From Aedes albopictus (taxonomy: Eukaryota > Arthropoda > Insecta > Diptera > Culicidae), in the NCBI RefSeq assembly GCF_035046485.1, contig NC_085138.1:23344800-23408799 (forward strand): 64,000 bases of DNA, written 5' to 3'. The position numbers and the translations under genes were made by a program. The notes under the pieces were generated by a model. That model saw only the letters and a list, made by a program, of their open reading frames with translations. It had not been told where the DNA came from and did not search any database. Positions 1 to 11,800 of this stretch are shown here, piece by piece (position 1 is the stretch's first letter; each line of letters starts with the position of its first letter).

Positions 1-1504
1 TCAAAAAATCACTTTCCCGGTCATTGCACATGGCAGGCACTGGCGCAGTCTTGTGCCGCGCCGCGCGCCATTGATAGTTGCATAAAACCTCCGCATATCG
101 TTCTTATCCTTGCTTTCTTGCGCTTCATCAGTCACACTCTTCGTGTAGCCGTTTCTTGCTGCGGTGAATTCACTTCTTTTCTGGTCTTGCCACCCTGTCC
201 CGCTCTCTGTTGCGCCAGGTACCGACTACTAGCATTCAGCTTCAGGCGTCATTCTTTTCATTTGTCACTCGTTGCACTGTTGCACTTGCACTGTTGTTGC
301 CCCTGTTTCATAGATAACTATCGTCTAGCTTCTGATGGTATTGTGTAGCAACCCCTTCGGCGGATACGCTCGTTGACCAGCACGTTATGAATCTGAGAGC
401 AATCACACGGGTGTTTTACATGTGAGTCAGTATCAGTAGGTGAATAAAACTGAAAGATTAACACCAGGAGATATGGGATTGAAAATAGAAGCTATACGAT
501 AGAGATTGTTATGGAACAAATTTCAGTTTGTAAAATGAATTAGTTCTGCAATCAATTGTCGCAAAACACTTCTTCCCAGCTCATCCATCGTCGACATCAT
601 ATTCTTGGTCGTTGTCACACGTCTCTGGCTCCAAGTGCGTGCAACTCCATCCTGTTGGATACCTCCAACATTTATGCCTCCATCAATCAACGCAACGGCG
701 TGCGGCTCTCATCACACGGAAAAAAAAAGATGAGGCCGATCACATGAGGAAGAGAGAGCTGATGCGCTTTTATATGCGCATTGTATGTTATTCTACCAGC
801 AGCGGCAGAAATGTTTCATATCGGCATTACAAAAGGAATCAATTCTTTGAATGCAGGTGTATTTTATTTTCCGCAATAGCAGTGTTTGGCTTCCCCAATG
901 AGAAACTTGAGGCAAAAATCGTCAGATTTATGGTCAAAAATTATCAATAAGGTTTACTAAAACTTATTCCTCAACACCAGTTCGTATGATGATTCATTGA
1001 CTCGCGAGTACAGACCGGACAGCGTTGTGACACCGATTTCAATTTATCTGTCTCAATCCGAACAAGATTTCGACATGCGATTGCGTGTGTTACGTTGCTA
1101 CCAGAAATCACTGCGTGATCTGGCGCACTGCTGCTGCTGCTGCTAGCTCTGCTATCTGCGACAATCACGCGATATTATGAAATCAAACTCATAGCTTATG
1201 CAGAATTGACATTATATCATGACCAATCTAGATTCATTTATTATATCGTTTCTTTTTCTCTCTCTCTCGTTCCAGGTAAGACACTCCAAGCTTCATGTAT
1301 AATCAATCGCTTGAAAATCACGGCAGATTCTTCTTACATCGAATAATATATGATATTTGGAATCGACCAATGCGCGTAACGAAGCAAAGTAAGTAAATCG
1401 AGCATGTAGTTGTATTACGGAAGCACTACAAATGCACAATAAAACAACATTTTTTTAGTAGAATACTACGAATGCATGATAAAAAGGTCATCCCATTAGG
1501 ACAT
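1..1504. other. non-coding stretch, no gene recognised
   Basis: No open frame here has family-like composition or a recognisable motif. A short CTG trinucleotide run lies at about 1128-1145. The DNA is moderately AT-rich with pyrimidine tracts. I see no RNA gene, inverted-repeat element or clear tandem array. Confidence 0.5.
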
Positions 1505-1735
1505 ATAGGGTGCGGACACCGGTTATGGTCAGTCTAAGAAAAATAATTTTTATAATAATAGCCGATAATCCTTTGAAAACTACCAATGTATCAAGTGAAA
1601 GGTTTCAATCTACATTTCGAAGAAAAAAAGCCGAAATCAAGCAAATACTTGCATTTTTTGCATTAAAAGTGGTTTTGGCCATATTCTAAACTTTGATTTC
1701 TGTTTCGGCCAATCACGCACCCTGGCCAACATAGA

Positions 1736-2820
1736 CATATCAGCCATTCCATAAAAAAACGATATAGTGCATCTCCGATTGTCGTTACACTTGGTGGGCT
1801 TGTAGTTCTTCGGAAATAATTAGACCCGTATTTTTTTTATTTCGTCATTAGGGTGACCAATTTTCATATAGGGTGGTCCAAAAAATCAAGGTTTTTCAAA
1901 ACTAAAAATTTTCAAAAAATCGTTACTTTTGAACCATTTGACCGATTTTAAACTTCTTTTTTTGTTTGAAAGCTATTGAATTGTAGTTTTCAGGAAAAAT
2001 ACGTTAAAGGGGCTAAAATGTAAAGAGTACTATAAAATATGCAAATATATTAGTTTTTTCACGTTTTCATGGTCTCGGGACCAAAGAGGTACCCTGGTTT
2101 TATATTTTTATCAGAAAATTCAGGAAATTTGGCGTAACATATGAAAAAATCAGAAATGTATGTTGTTTTGTTTTTGAGATATGATTTTTTGAATATAGAG
2201 AGTCATATATTTTAGTACTAGCTACTCTAAAATTGCTTGAAATTGCAAATTCTCATAAAACTATGCATAGTGTTGCTTTTTAAAGTGATTGCTGGTGGTT
2301 TCGGTATCTATAATTTTAAAGGGAATCAAAATATAATCAAATTTAAAAAGTGTCTTGTATGGGAAAATTTGACCTTTTATTTAAAAAAAAATCATATCTC
2401 AAAAACTAAAAAACATACATCTATGATTTTCTGATATGTTACGCCAAACTTCCTGAATTTTCTGATAAAAATATAAAACCAGGGTACCTCTTATGGTCTC
2501 GGGAAAAAAACTAATATATTTGCATATTTTATAGTACTCTTTACATTTTAGCCCCTGTAACGTATTTTTCCTGAAAACTACAATTCAATAGCTTTCAAAC
2601 ATAAAAAAAAGTTTAAAATCGGTCAACTGGTTCAAAAGTTACGATTTTTTGAAAATTTTTAGTTATGGAAAACCTTAATTTTTTGGGCCGCCCTATATGA
2701 AAATTGGTCACCCTAATGAAGAAATAAAAAAAAGGGGTCTAATTATTTCCGAAGAACTACAAGCCCACCAAGTGTAACGACAATCGGAGATGCGTTTTTT
2801 TCTATGGGATGGCTGATATG
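1736..2820. mobile_element. 1.1 kb fold-back (long inverted repeat) element
   Basis: Two arms of roughly 430-455 bp (about 1736-2192 and 2395-2820) are imperfect reverse complements over almost their whole length, separated by about 200 bp of AT-rich DNA. The outer ends read CATATCAGCCAT on the left and ATGGCTGATATG on the right. A TA just inside each end could be the target duplication, but the palindrome makes the boundary ambiguous. The arms have no coding capacity. This is a non-autonomous fold-back or MITE-like DNA element. Decayed pieces of the same arm occur at 31674-31840 and 44325-44450, so it is a dispersed family. I do not assign a family name. Confidence 0.8.
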
Positions 2821-3131
2821 AGAGCTGTTTTTTAAAGAAAAAAAATATTTTTTTCTATCATAGATTACCATAGACTTTTTTATTCAAAATCTATGGTTTT
2901 CACAGATGTAATCATCATATTATATTAGGAGCTACTCGTGAAAAAAAAATTTTTCTTTTCTGATTTGGATCATAACAGGCCGAATAACGCACTATGGCCA
3001 AAACACCTCCTTGGTCAAAACTGATGCTTCTACCCTACAAAACACCACATAAGTTTTGCTCTGGTACCCTAATGAATAAGAATTGCTAAACCCAGCATGA
3101 CGATGTTTCAATAATTCTGGTTTTTGTATGT
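2821..3131. other. AT-rich spacer
   Basis: Poly-A and poly-T rich DNA between the fold-back element and the SINE. No gene or structured repeat was seen. Confidence 0.5.
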
Positions 3132-3333
3132 GATGTTTATATTTTTTTTATCTGTATTAACGGGATTTTTAGCCTTGGGCTAGTTCATCTCGGGACCCAC
3201 GATTGACTTCCCTTCCGAAGGAAGAACTCACATTTTGCAAGTTTGTCGGGAGTGGGATTCGATCCCTGGTCCTCGGCGTGATAGTCAAGTATTCTAACCA
3301 TCACACCAGGTCCACTCCACAGATGTTTATATT
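3132..3333 (-). mobile_element. tRNA-derived SINE, Feilai-like, with target-site duplication
   Basis: Read on the minus strand, this has a tRNA-like head with an A-box-like TGGTGTGATGG and a B-box-like GATCGAATCCC. A body with CTTCGGAAGGGAAG follows, then an A-rich tail (T-run at 3142-3150 on plus). The 12-bp direct repeat GATGTTTATATT flanks it exactly (3132-3143 and 3322-3333), a target-site duplication as expected for LINE-mediated retroposition. The boxes imply an internal RNA polymerase III promoter. Near-identical copies are at 25399-25584 and 45199-45392, with a 3' fragment at 31856-31932. Feilai is the known Aedes aegypti SINE of this type; the assignment rests on recall, not a search. 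Confidence 0.9.
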
Positions 3334-3989
3334 CTAATGACCCTGTTAGGTAAGGAATTACATGTTTCATAGGTAATCATTGGCCAAAATGACATGAAAG
3401 TTGGTCATCAAAATGTGATGAATGAGACCTCATGATGCTCTATAACGCCAGAACACTATAATTTTTTTTTTGTTTTTATTTCTGTGTATTTTAACTCAAG
3501 CTAATTCTACACTTGAGAACACTATAAATTTAAAGGGATGAATTACCCATTAATGGTTAAAATCCTCGGTAATAAACAAACAACTATTATTGTTGATTTA
3601 AATTAGGAAAATATTTGCAAATTAATATACAACATATAACACGCAAATAAAACTTGTAACAGTTTAAAAAAGTGCAGCTGATTCTAGCCATTCAGAACCT
3701 TATTTAAATTCTTTTATACAATTTGTCTTTCTATGGTGACAATGGGTCAGAAAGGCGAGATCGGGTCAAAACATTATCTGAAATATCTCATGAAATATTT
3801 GGAATATTGAATCAAAAATTTTATGGTGTCATCCTTGTAGTTGCCAGCAGTTCCTTTTAAAAAAATCAGGCTTCTAGAGCAATTTGTTAATTTTTGATAA
3901 ATCAAAAAATGTCACAAAACTCATATTTATCATATAATATAGTATTGGTAAGTATGTAGTATCAATCTTCAGCAGAGCTTTATTAACTT
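3334..3989. other. AT-rich non-coding stretch
   Basis: No gene, tandem repeat or inverted-repeat element identified. Confidence 0.5.
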
Positions 3990-5160
3990 GTTATGTTGTC
4001 AGATTTCTTCTGGAGATTTCTCAAAAATTCTTTCATGGAGTTTTATAGAAGTTTTTTAAAAAATTTCTTTACAAATGGAAATGGTTCGAAAAATCTTCCC
4101 CGAGTTTCACCAAGATTTCTTTGGAAAATTCCTACAACGATTCCTGCAAAAATGTCTATAAGATTTTATTATAAATCGCTCTTTTGATTACATTAGAAGT
4201 ATCTCCTTGGATATCTTCAGAGATACCTGTAGAATTTATTGAGTTATTCCTCCTGCGATTTTTCAGAGGTTCTTCTAGACATTACTGAAGAATTATTAGA
4301 GGAACCTCTATCTTCCAGGAATATTTCGAGAAATCCCATAAAAACTCTTCAAGATGTCTTTGGAAACTCTAAGAATAAATGCTTGGATTTTTGTGAGGAT
4401 TTCCTGTACAAAATTTCCTGAAGGAACTATTGCAGAAACCCCTAAAGGAGCTTCTAGAAGATTTTTTTTTAGAATTTTCCATATAAATGTCTGATAAAAT
4501 CTCTGAATAAATAGGATAAAAAATACCTAAAGGGTAATTTCTGAAAAGTTTCTGAAAAAAAGGATTTTTTAAGAAAAAATCTATGAGGTATTTCTGTAAG
4601 AATCTCCGAATCTTTGTGAAAACCATTAATTGCATCTTTTAAAGAAATCGTGGAGGAAATTCCTAAAAGAGTTTTCGGAGAAATCCCAAAGAAAAACTTC
4701 TGGAAAAAAATCTGACAATATTTCTGGAGGATTTCCTTCAGCAATGTTTGGATCAATACATGAAGGAATAAAAGCATGAATTCATGTGTCAATCTTTGGA
4801 GGAATTTCCTTTAGAATCCCTTAAGGAATTGCAGCAGGAATTTGGGGGAAAAAATCTGTATATTTTGAGAAATTCCTTGAGTAACTCCTGTACAAGCCTC
4901 AGCGAAAATTCCTGGGGGAATTGTTCATTCTCTGGAGAAATTTTCAACGAAACCCTTGGACAGGGATGTATTCTGAAAAGATACGAAAATGAATCTTTAG
5001 ATGATTTTTTGTTTGTTAAAAGCATTCTTTAAAATCCTGTGACAATATTCTGTCTGTACACATCCCAGAAAATTTTTGATGAACAAAATCTTCAAAGGAA
5101 TTTCTAGAGATGTTTTCAGAGGTAATCCTGGAGAAATTCCTGAATATTTTTAAAAATAAT
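3990..5160. repeat. decayed 12-bp minisatellite family (GGAATTYCTYCA-like), old copy
   Basis: The stretch is full of words such as GAAATTCCT, TTCCTGAAGGAA and CTGGAGGAATTTCC in both orientations. These are diverged units of the 12-bp repeat that is far better preserved at 8845-12560. Several short frames stay open on both strands because the unit has no stop codon. The FLQEF/NSFRN-like peptides are repeat translation, not genes. Confidence 0.6.
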
Positions 5161-6639
5161 TCTGGCTTGCTTTTGATTGTCCTTTAGGCGATAACAACAG
5201 AAACAATTCTTGAAATAACAATCCATGAAGGGTTTTTTAGATAATTCTTAGTTAGGTGCGATGGTTAAGTCATTTTCTTGCGGGTCAACATACAGGGACG
5301 CTGAAAATTTGATTCCTTGAGTAATCAGCACTGAATTCACCATGACACCGCTGTAAAGGAATGTTATTCAGATTTCTAAAAATTTGTCTTGAATTGTTGG
5401 GGAATTCTGTCCACAATCTATCTAAGAAAGAATCATTTTCAAACTTTAAAAGGTCGTAATTTAAGTATAGTAGTGGCAACCAGAGTAAAAAAAAAACCAA
5501 AGACATTTAATATTTAACACAGATGATTGATTTGATTAAAAACCTCACAAAAATTGAACTCATCATCGGACAAAAGATTATAACATTTGCATCTTTGTTC
5601 CGGAACCACACCAAACAATCGTTCCGACAAACTGGCCGGCAGGAAGGCTCTCCCCAAGCAGTATGTATATAATTTAAATCCTTTTCAGCTGTCTTCGGAC
5701 ACCCATGATCCGGGGCTACTGTTTTCTCGATCTGCAGGCAGCCTGTGCACAATGAATGCAGCAGCACGAGGGAGTGCAGTATGCAGATTTGAATGGATCA
5801 ATAGCATCGTCCTCCAGCTTCCAGTGCAGTGTGCTGCTAAAAGAAGGGAACCGATTAACAAAAGCCGCCCAAACGGTCTGTGGTCGTTCGGTCGGTGGAG
5901 CAACTTTGAAAGGAGCGATTCAGATTCAGAAACGAGGAAAAAAACAGTAAAACCATTGAATTTTTGGGCTTTGAGCGAATCATAAGCCTCAAACCAACCA
6001 ACCAACCGAAGGGAAAGAGGCTGAGGTCGCTACCGTTTGTTGAAGCTTAATAAAAGATTTCAATGGGTAACAAAACTGTGCGCATAATGTGCGATGATTT
6101 GCATATAATGGATCGCAGTGCAACTGCGCTTACAGTATACATAGTCTAGAAACAAATCGAATCTTGGCTAAGTTGCTCATATTAGCTGCTCTGTCTCCTT
6201 GAAAGCGCACATATCGCAACGCACAAATTGTCCACCAAGATAGAAGGTAGCAGCTAGGAGCTCCGACGCAATGTACCAATGCATCGAGAGCAGAACGACG
6301 ACGACACTGCTGGCGGCTTAAAAAACTACGGATTATGGGTAATTTAGCGGTAATGTGACAATGAATAAAGTGATCAATTTATATGGATGAGTGGGCAGTT
6401 TACAGGGGGATTATAGCAATGCAGTACCAAGTGGGATTTCAAATGGGAGGGAAAACGTGGAATTGTAATATTACAAATAGTCGCTGGTGTAGTGGTTTTC
6501 ATAGGTACACATGAGGAAGACAAAGGTATAGATATAGGTATGCAAAATGGTCATAGACAGAGATAGCTCTCAGTCAATATCCGTGAAAGTGCTCATAAAA
6601 TACTAAACTGAGAAGCAGGCGTTGTCCCAGTAGGGACGC
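5161..6639. other. non-coding stretch with a GC-richer block, no gene assigned
   Basis: The block at about 5590-6060 is richer in GC than its surroundings and has overlapping frames of up to 132 codons on plus and 106 on minus. None resembles a known family or has neighbouring coding support. Elsewhere the DNA is AT-rich with no structured repeat. A host regulatory segment or first exon cannot be excluded. Confidence 0.4.
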
Positions 6640-6800
6640 TACACCAAGGAGAAGAAGAATCCTCCAGATACTTCTCTGAAACTTTCGGAAGACCCCGGAA
6701 TGCATTGAAGCCTCCTGAAACTCTCCAAAACCTCCTGAAAGCCACTAAAACGTCGTGAGGCGCATAGAAATCCTTTTGAAGCTCTCTTAAAAGTTCACGA
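6640..6800. repeat. decayed CCTGAAAC-type repeat
   Basis: Irregularly spaced words (CCTGAAACTCTCC, CCTCCTGAAAGCC, TTGAAGCCTCCTGAAAC) form a degenerate low-copy tandem. The same style recurs at 17211-17520, 52136-52590, 54480-55020 and 55285-55365. Confidence 0.5.
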
Positions 6801-6849
6801 ATGCCCTTCAATCACCAATAAACGCTCCAAAAGCACCAGAAACTGTTTC

Positions 6850-8358
6850 TGCTCTGCTCTGCTCTTGCTCTGCTCTTGCTCTGCTCTTGCTCTGCTCTTG
6901 CTCTTGCTCTGCTCTTGCTCTGCTCTTGCTCTGCTCTTGCTCTGCTCTTGCTCTGCTCTTGCTCTGCTCTTGCTCTGCTCTTGCTCTGCTCTTGCTCTGC
7001 TCTTGCTCTGCTCTTGCTCTGCTCTTGCTCTGCTCTTGCTCTGCTCTTGCTCTGCTCTTGCTCTGCTCTTGCTCTGCTCTTGCTCTGCTCTTGCTCTGCT
7101 CTTGCTCTGCTCTTGCTCTGCTCTTGCTCTGCTCTTGCTCTGCTCTTGCTCTGCTCTTGCTCTGCTCTTGCTCTGCTCTTGCTCTGCTCTTGCTCTGCTC
7201 TTGCTCTGCTCTTGCTCTGCTCTTGCTCTGCTCTTGCTCTGCTCTTGCTCTGCTCTTGCTCTGCTCTTGCTCTGCTCTTGCTCTGCTCTTGCTCTGCTCT
7301 TGCTCTGCTCTTGCTCTGCTCTTGCTCTGCTCTTGCTCTGCTCTTGCTCTGCTCTTGCTCTGCTCTTGCTCTGCTCTTGCTCTGCTCTTGCTCTGCTCTT
7401 GCTCTGCTCTTGCTCTGCTCTTGCTCTGCTCTTGCTCTGCTCTTGCTCTGCTCTTGCTCTGCTCTTGCTCTGCTCTTGCTCTGCTCTTGCTCTGCTCTTG
7501 CTCTGCTCTTGCTCTGCTCTTGCTCTGCTCTTGCTCTGCTCTTGCTCTGCTCTTGCTCTGCTCTTGCTCTGCTCTTGCTCTGCTCTTGCTCTGCTCTTGC
7601 TCTGCTCTTGCTCTGCTCTTGCTCTGCTCTTGCTCTGCTCTTGCTCTGCTCTTGCTCTGCTCTTGCTCTGCTCTTGCTCTGCTCTTGCTCTGCTCTTGCT
7701 CTGCTCTTGCTCTGCTCTTGCTCTGCTCTTGCTCTGCTCTTGCTCTGCTCTTGCTCTGCTCTTGCTCTGCTCTTGCTCTGCTCTTGCTCTGCTCTTGCTC
7801 TGCTCTTGCTCTGCTCTTGCTCTGCTCTTGCTCTGCTCTTGCTCTGCTCTTGCTCTGCTCTTGCTCTGCTCTTGCTCTGCTCTTGCTCTGCTCTTGCTCT
7901 GCTCTTGCTCTGCTCTTGCTCTGCTCTTGCTCTGCTCTTGCTCTGCTCTTGCTCTGCTCTTGCTCTGCTCTTGCTCTGCTCTTGCTCTGCTCTTGCTCTG
8001 CTCTTGCTCTGCTCTTGCTCTGCTCTTGCTCTGCTCTTGCTCTGCTCTTGCTCTGCTCTTGCTCTGCTCTTGCTCTGCTCTTGCTCTGCTCTTGCTCTGC
8101 TCTTGCTCTGCTCTTGCTCTGCTCTTGCTCTGCTCTTGCTCTGCTCTTGCTCTGCTCTTGCTCTGCTCTTGCTCTGCTCTTGCTCTGCTCTTGCTCTGCT
8201 CTTGCTCTGCTCTTGCTCTGCTCTTGCTCTGCTCTTGCTCTGCTCTTGCTCTGCTCTTGCTCTGCTCTTGCTCTGCTCTTGCTCTGCTCTTGCTCTGCTC
8301 TTGCTCTGCTCTTGCTCTGCTCTTGCTCTGCTCTTGCTCTGCTCTTGCTCTGCTCTGC
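6850..8358. repeat. 11-bp minisatellite (CTCTGCTCTTG)n, about 135 units, nearly perfect
   Basis: From 6907 to about 8348 the unit CTCTGCTCTTG repeats without a visible substitution or indel, about 131 units. A few more units and one partial unit (CTCTTG at 6901-6906) lie at the left edge, and truncated CTCTG units mark both ends. Because 11 is not a multiple of 3, each frame cycles through a 33-bp period without stops, giving roughly 500-codon frames on both strands (EQEQSKSRARA on minus, LLLLCSCSALA on plus). These are artefacts of the repeat. Uniformity implies very recent expansion or homogenisation, or assembly filling. Confidence 0.97.
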
Positions 8359-8844
8359 TGTACCATTGAATAATCTGAAATAATGAAAATACTTGTTTAA
8401 TAATCACGCCTAACGTCTGACACGACTCTCATATGAACTTTACTGCTTCTTAAACCTGTGAATTCCATTACCGGAGATAGTTCGGCTCGCAAAAACGTGT
8501 TCGGCAAGCAACTGAAACAGAATTCATTACAAATCGCCAATAATAAATTTACCACAAAAATGCCATTCCATACCGTTGCCCAGAACACGAGAAAACCATT
8601 GCCGAACACTAATATACCGGATTGTTGCAACAAAGTTGCCCCGTCGTTGTCGCGTCGTCGTGTCGTCCGTCGTCGAGAACCGATACGGGCCCAGGCCCAG
8701 CCACCGCACCGATGATGATGCGATGGTTGCATTTTGCGGGGGCAGACTTTATTTTCGCACTCAAGATGGATCACCTTTTGGGATGGTGCCCGATCAGACG
8801 GGTATACTAAGGCAGTCTAACCTCAGTAGATTCCTCTAAAAAAA
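8359..8844. other. spacer between two minisatellites, no gene assigned
   Basis: A GC-richer block (about 8600-8790) holds short overlapping frames on both strands. The longest, 125 codons on minus, has no ATG at its start and no recognisable domain. No RNA gene or inverted repeat seen. Confidence 0.4.
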
Positions 8845-11800
8845 ATGTCACCAAGAAATTCCTCCAAGAATTCCTTCGGTACTTTCAGGAATCCCTGCAG
8901 TATTTACTACAAGAATTCCTTCAGGAATTTCTCAGGAATTCCTTCAGGTATTTTTCCCCAAGGATTCCTTGAGGAATTTCTCCCGGGATTCCTTCAGGAA
9001 TTTCTTCAGGAATCCCCTCACGAATTTCCCCAGAAATTCCTTCAGCAATTTCTTCGAAAACTCCTTCAGGAATCTCTCCAGGAATTTCTCCAGAAATTCC
9101 TTCAAGAATTTCTCCAGGAATTCTCTCAGGAATTTCTCCAGGAATTTCTCCAGGAATTCCATCAGGAATTTCTCCAGGAGTTCCTTCAGGAATTTCTCCT
9201 GGATTCCCTTCAGGAATTTCTCCTGGAATTCCTTCAGGAATTTCTCCAGGAAATCCTTCAGGAATTTTTCCAGGAACTCCTTCGGGAATTTCTTCACGAA
9301 TTCCTTCAGAGATTTCTTCAGGAATTTCTCCAAAAAATCCTTCAAGACTTTTTCCAGGAATCCCTTCAGAAATTTCTCCAGGAATTCCTTCAGCAATTTC
9401 TCCAGGAATTCCTCCATGGATTTCTTCAGGAATCCCTTCAGGAATTTCTCTAGGAATTCCTTCAGGAATTTCTCCAAGAATTCCTTCAGGAATTTCTCAA
9501 GGAATTCCGTCAGGAATTTCTCCAGGAATTCCTTCAAGAATTTCTCCAGGAATTCTTTCAGGAATTTCTCCAGGAATTCTTCCAGGAATTTCTCCAGTTG
9601 TTCCTTCAGGAATTTCTCCAGTTATTCTTTCAGGAATTTCTCCAGGAATTCCTTCAGGAATTTCTTCAGGAATTCTTTCAAGAATCTCTCCAAGAATCCC
9701 ATCAGGAATGTCTCCAGAAATTGTTCCAGGAATTTTTCCAGGAATTCCTTCAGCAATTTCTCCAGGAATTCCTCCATGGATTTCTTCAGGAATCCCTTCA
9801 GGAATTTCTCTAGGAATTCCTTCAGGAATTTCTCCAAGAATTCCTTCAGGAATTTCTCAAGGAATTCCGTCAGGAATTTCTCCAGGAATTCCTTCAAGAA
9901 TTTCTCCAGGAATTCTTTCAGGAATTTCTCCAGGAATTCTTCCAGGAATTTCTCCAGTTGTTCCTTCAGGAATTTCTCCAGTTATTCTTTCAGGAATTTC
10001 TCCAGGAATTCCTTCAGGAATTTCTTCAGGAATTCTTTCAAGAATCTCTCCAAGAATCCCATCAGGAATGTCTCCAGAAATTGTTCCAGGAATTTTTCCA
10101 GAAATTCCTTCAGGAATTTCTTTAGTAACTTCTCAAGGAATTCCTTCAGGAATTTCTCCAGGAATACCGTCAGAAGTTTCACCAGGAATTCCTTCAGGAA
10201 TTCCTTCAGGAATTTCTCCAGGAATTTCTTTAGGAATTTCTCCAGGGATTCCTTCAGGAATTCCTTCAGGAATTCTTCCAGGAATTCCTTCAAGAATTTC
10301 TCCAAGAAATCCTTAAGGAATTTCTCCAGGAATTCCTTCAGGAATTTCTCCAGGAATTCCTTCTGGAATTTCTCCAGGAATTTCTCCAAGAAATCCTTCA
10401 GGAATTTCTCCAGGAATTCCTTCAGGAATTTCTCCAGGAATTCCTTCAGGAATTTCTCCAGGAATTCCTCCAGGAATTTCTCCAGGAATTCCTTCTGGAA
10501 TCTCTCCAAGAATTGCATCAGGAATGTCTCCAGGAATTGCTTCAGCAATTTCTCCAGGAATTCCTTCAGGAACTTCTCCAGGAATTCTTTCAGGAATTTC
10601 TTCTGGAATTCCGTCAGCAATTTCTCCAGGAATTTCTTCAGGTATTCCTTCAGGAATCTCTCCAAGAATTCCATCAGGAATGTCTTCGGGAATTTCTTCA
10701 GTAACTTCTCCCGGAATTTCTTCAGCAAATTGTCCAGGAAATCCTTTTGGATTTTCTCCAGGAATCCCTTCAGGAATTTCTCCTAGAATTCCTTCAGTAA
10801 TTTCTCCAGGAATTTCTACAGGGATTTCTTCAGGAATTCTTTCAGGAATTTGTCCAGGAATTCCTTCAGGATTTAATCCAGGAATTCCTTCAGGATATTC
10901 TTCAGGAATTCCTTCAGGAATTTCTTCAGGAATTTCTTCAGGAATTGCTTCAGGGTTTTCTCCAGGAATTCCTTTAGGATATTCTTCAGGAATTCCTTCA
11001 GGAATTTCTTTCGGAATTTCTCCACGAAATCCTTCAGAAATCTCTCCAAGAGTTCCATCAGGAATGTCTCGAGGGATTGCTTCAGGATTTTTTTCAGGAA
11101 TTCCTTGAGGAATTTCTTCAGTAACTTCTCCAGGAATTTCTTCAGCAAATTGTCCAGGAATTCCTTCAATAAATTCTCCAGGAATTCCGTCAGAAATTGC
11201 TCCAGGAACTCTTTCAGGAATCTCTCCAGGAAATCTTTCAGGACTTTCTCCAGGCATCCCTTCAGGAATTTCTCCAAGAATTCCTTCAGCAATTTCTCCA
11301 GGAATCCCTTCAGGAATTTCTCCAGAAATTAATTCAGGAATTTCTCCAGGAATTCCTCCAGGAATTCCTTCAGGAGTATCTGCAGGAATTTCTTCAGGAT
11401 TTTTTTCAGGAATTTTATCAGGAATTTCTTCAGGAATTCCTCCAGGAATCTCTCCAAGAACTTCATCAGGAATGTCTCCAGGAATTCCTTCAGGAATTTG
11501 TCCAGGAATTTCTTCAGGAATTTGTCCAGGAATTCCTTCAGGATTTCTTCAGGATTTCTTCAGTAACTTCTCCAGGAATTCCTCCAGGAGTTTCTCCAGG
11601 AACTCTTTCAGGAAGTTCTCGAGGAAATCCTTCAGGACTTTCTCCAGGAATTCCTTCAGGATTTTCTCCAGGAATTCCTTCAGGGATTTCTCCAGGAATT
11701 CCTTCAGAAATTTCTTTTGGAATTTCTCCAAGAAATCCTTCAGGAATCTCTCCAAGAGTTCCATCAGGAATGTCTCGAGGGATTGCTTCAGGATTTTTTC

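Noticed and set aside
1505..1727. Small MITE with AGGGTGCG ends to the left of the fold-back element
   Set aside because: Only about nine terminal bases pair and no target duplication is visible.
3185..3321. Functional tRNA gene on minus
   Set aside because: The A- and B-box-like words belong to a SINE with a long body, A-rich tail and target duplication; no acceptor-stem pairing.
6795..8407. Roughly 500-codon frames on both strands through the 11-bp repeat
   Set aside because: They exist only because the repeat has no stop codon; no start context, domain or flanking coding sequence.
8397..8774. 125-codon frame on minus
   Set aside because: No ATG at the start and no domain; overlapping frames of similar length occur on the other strand.
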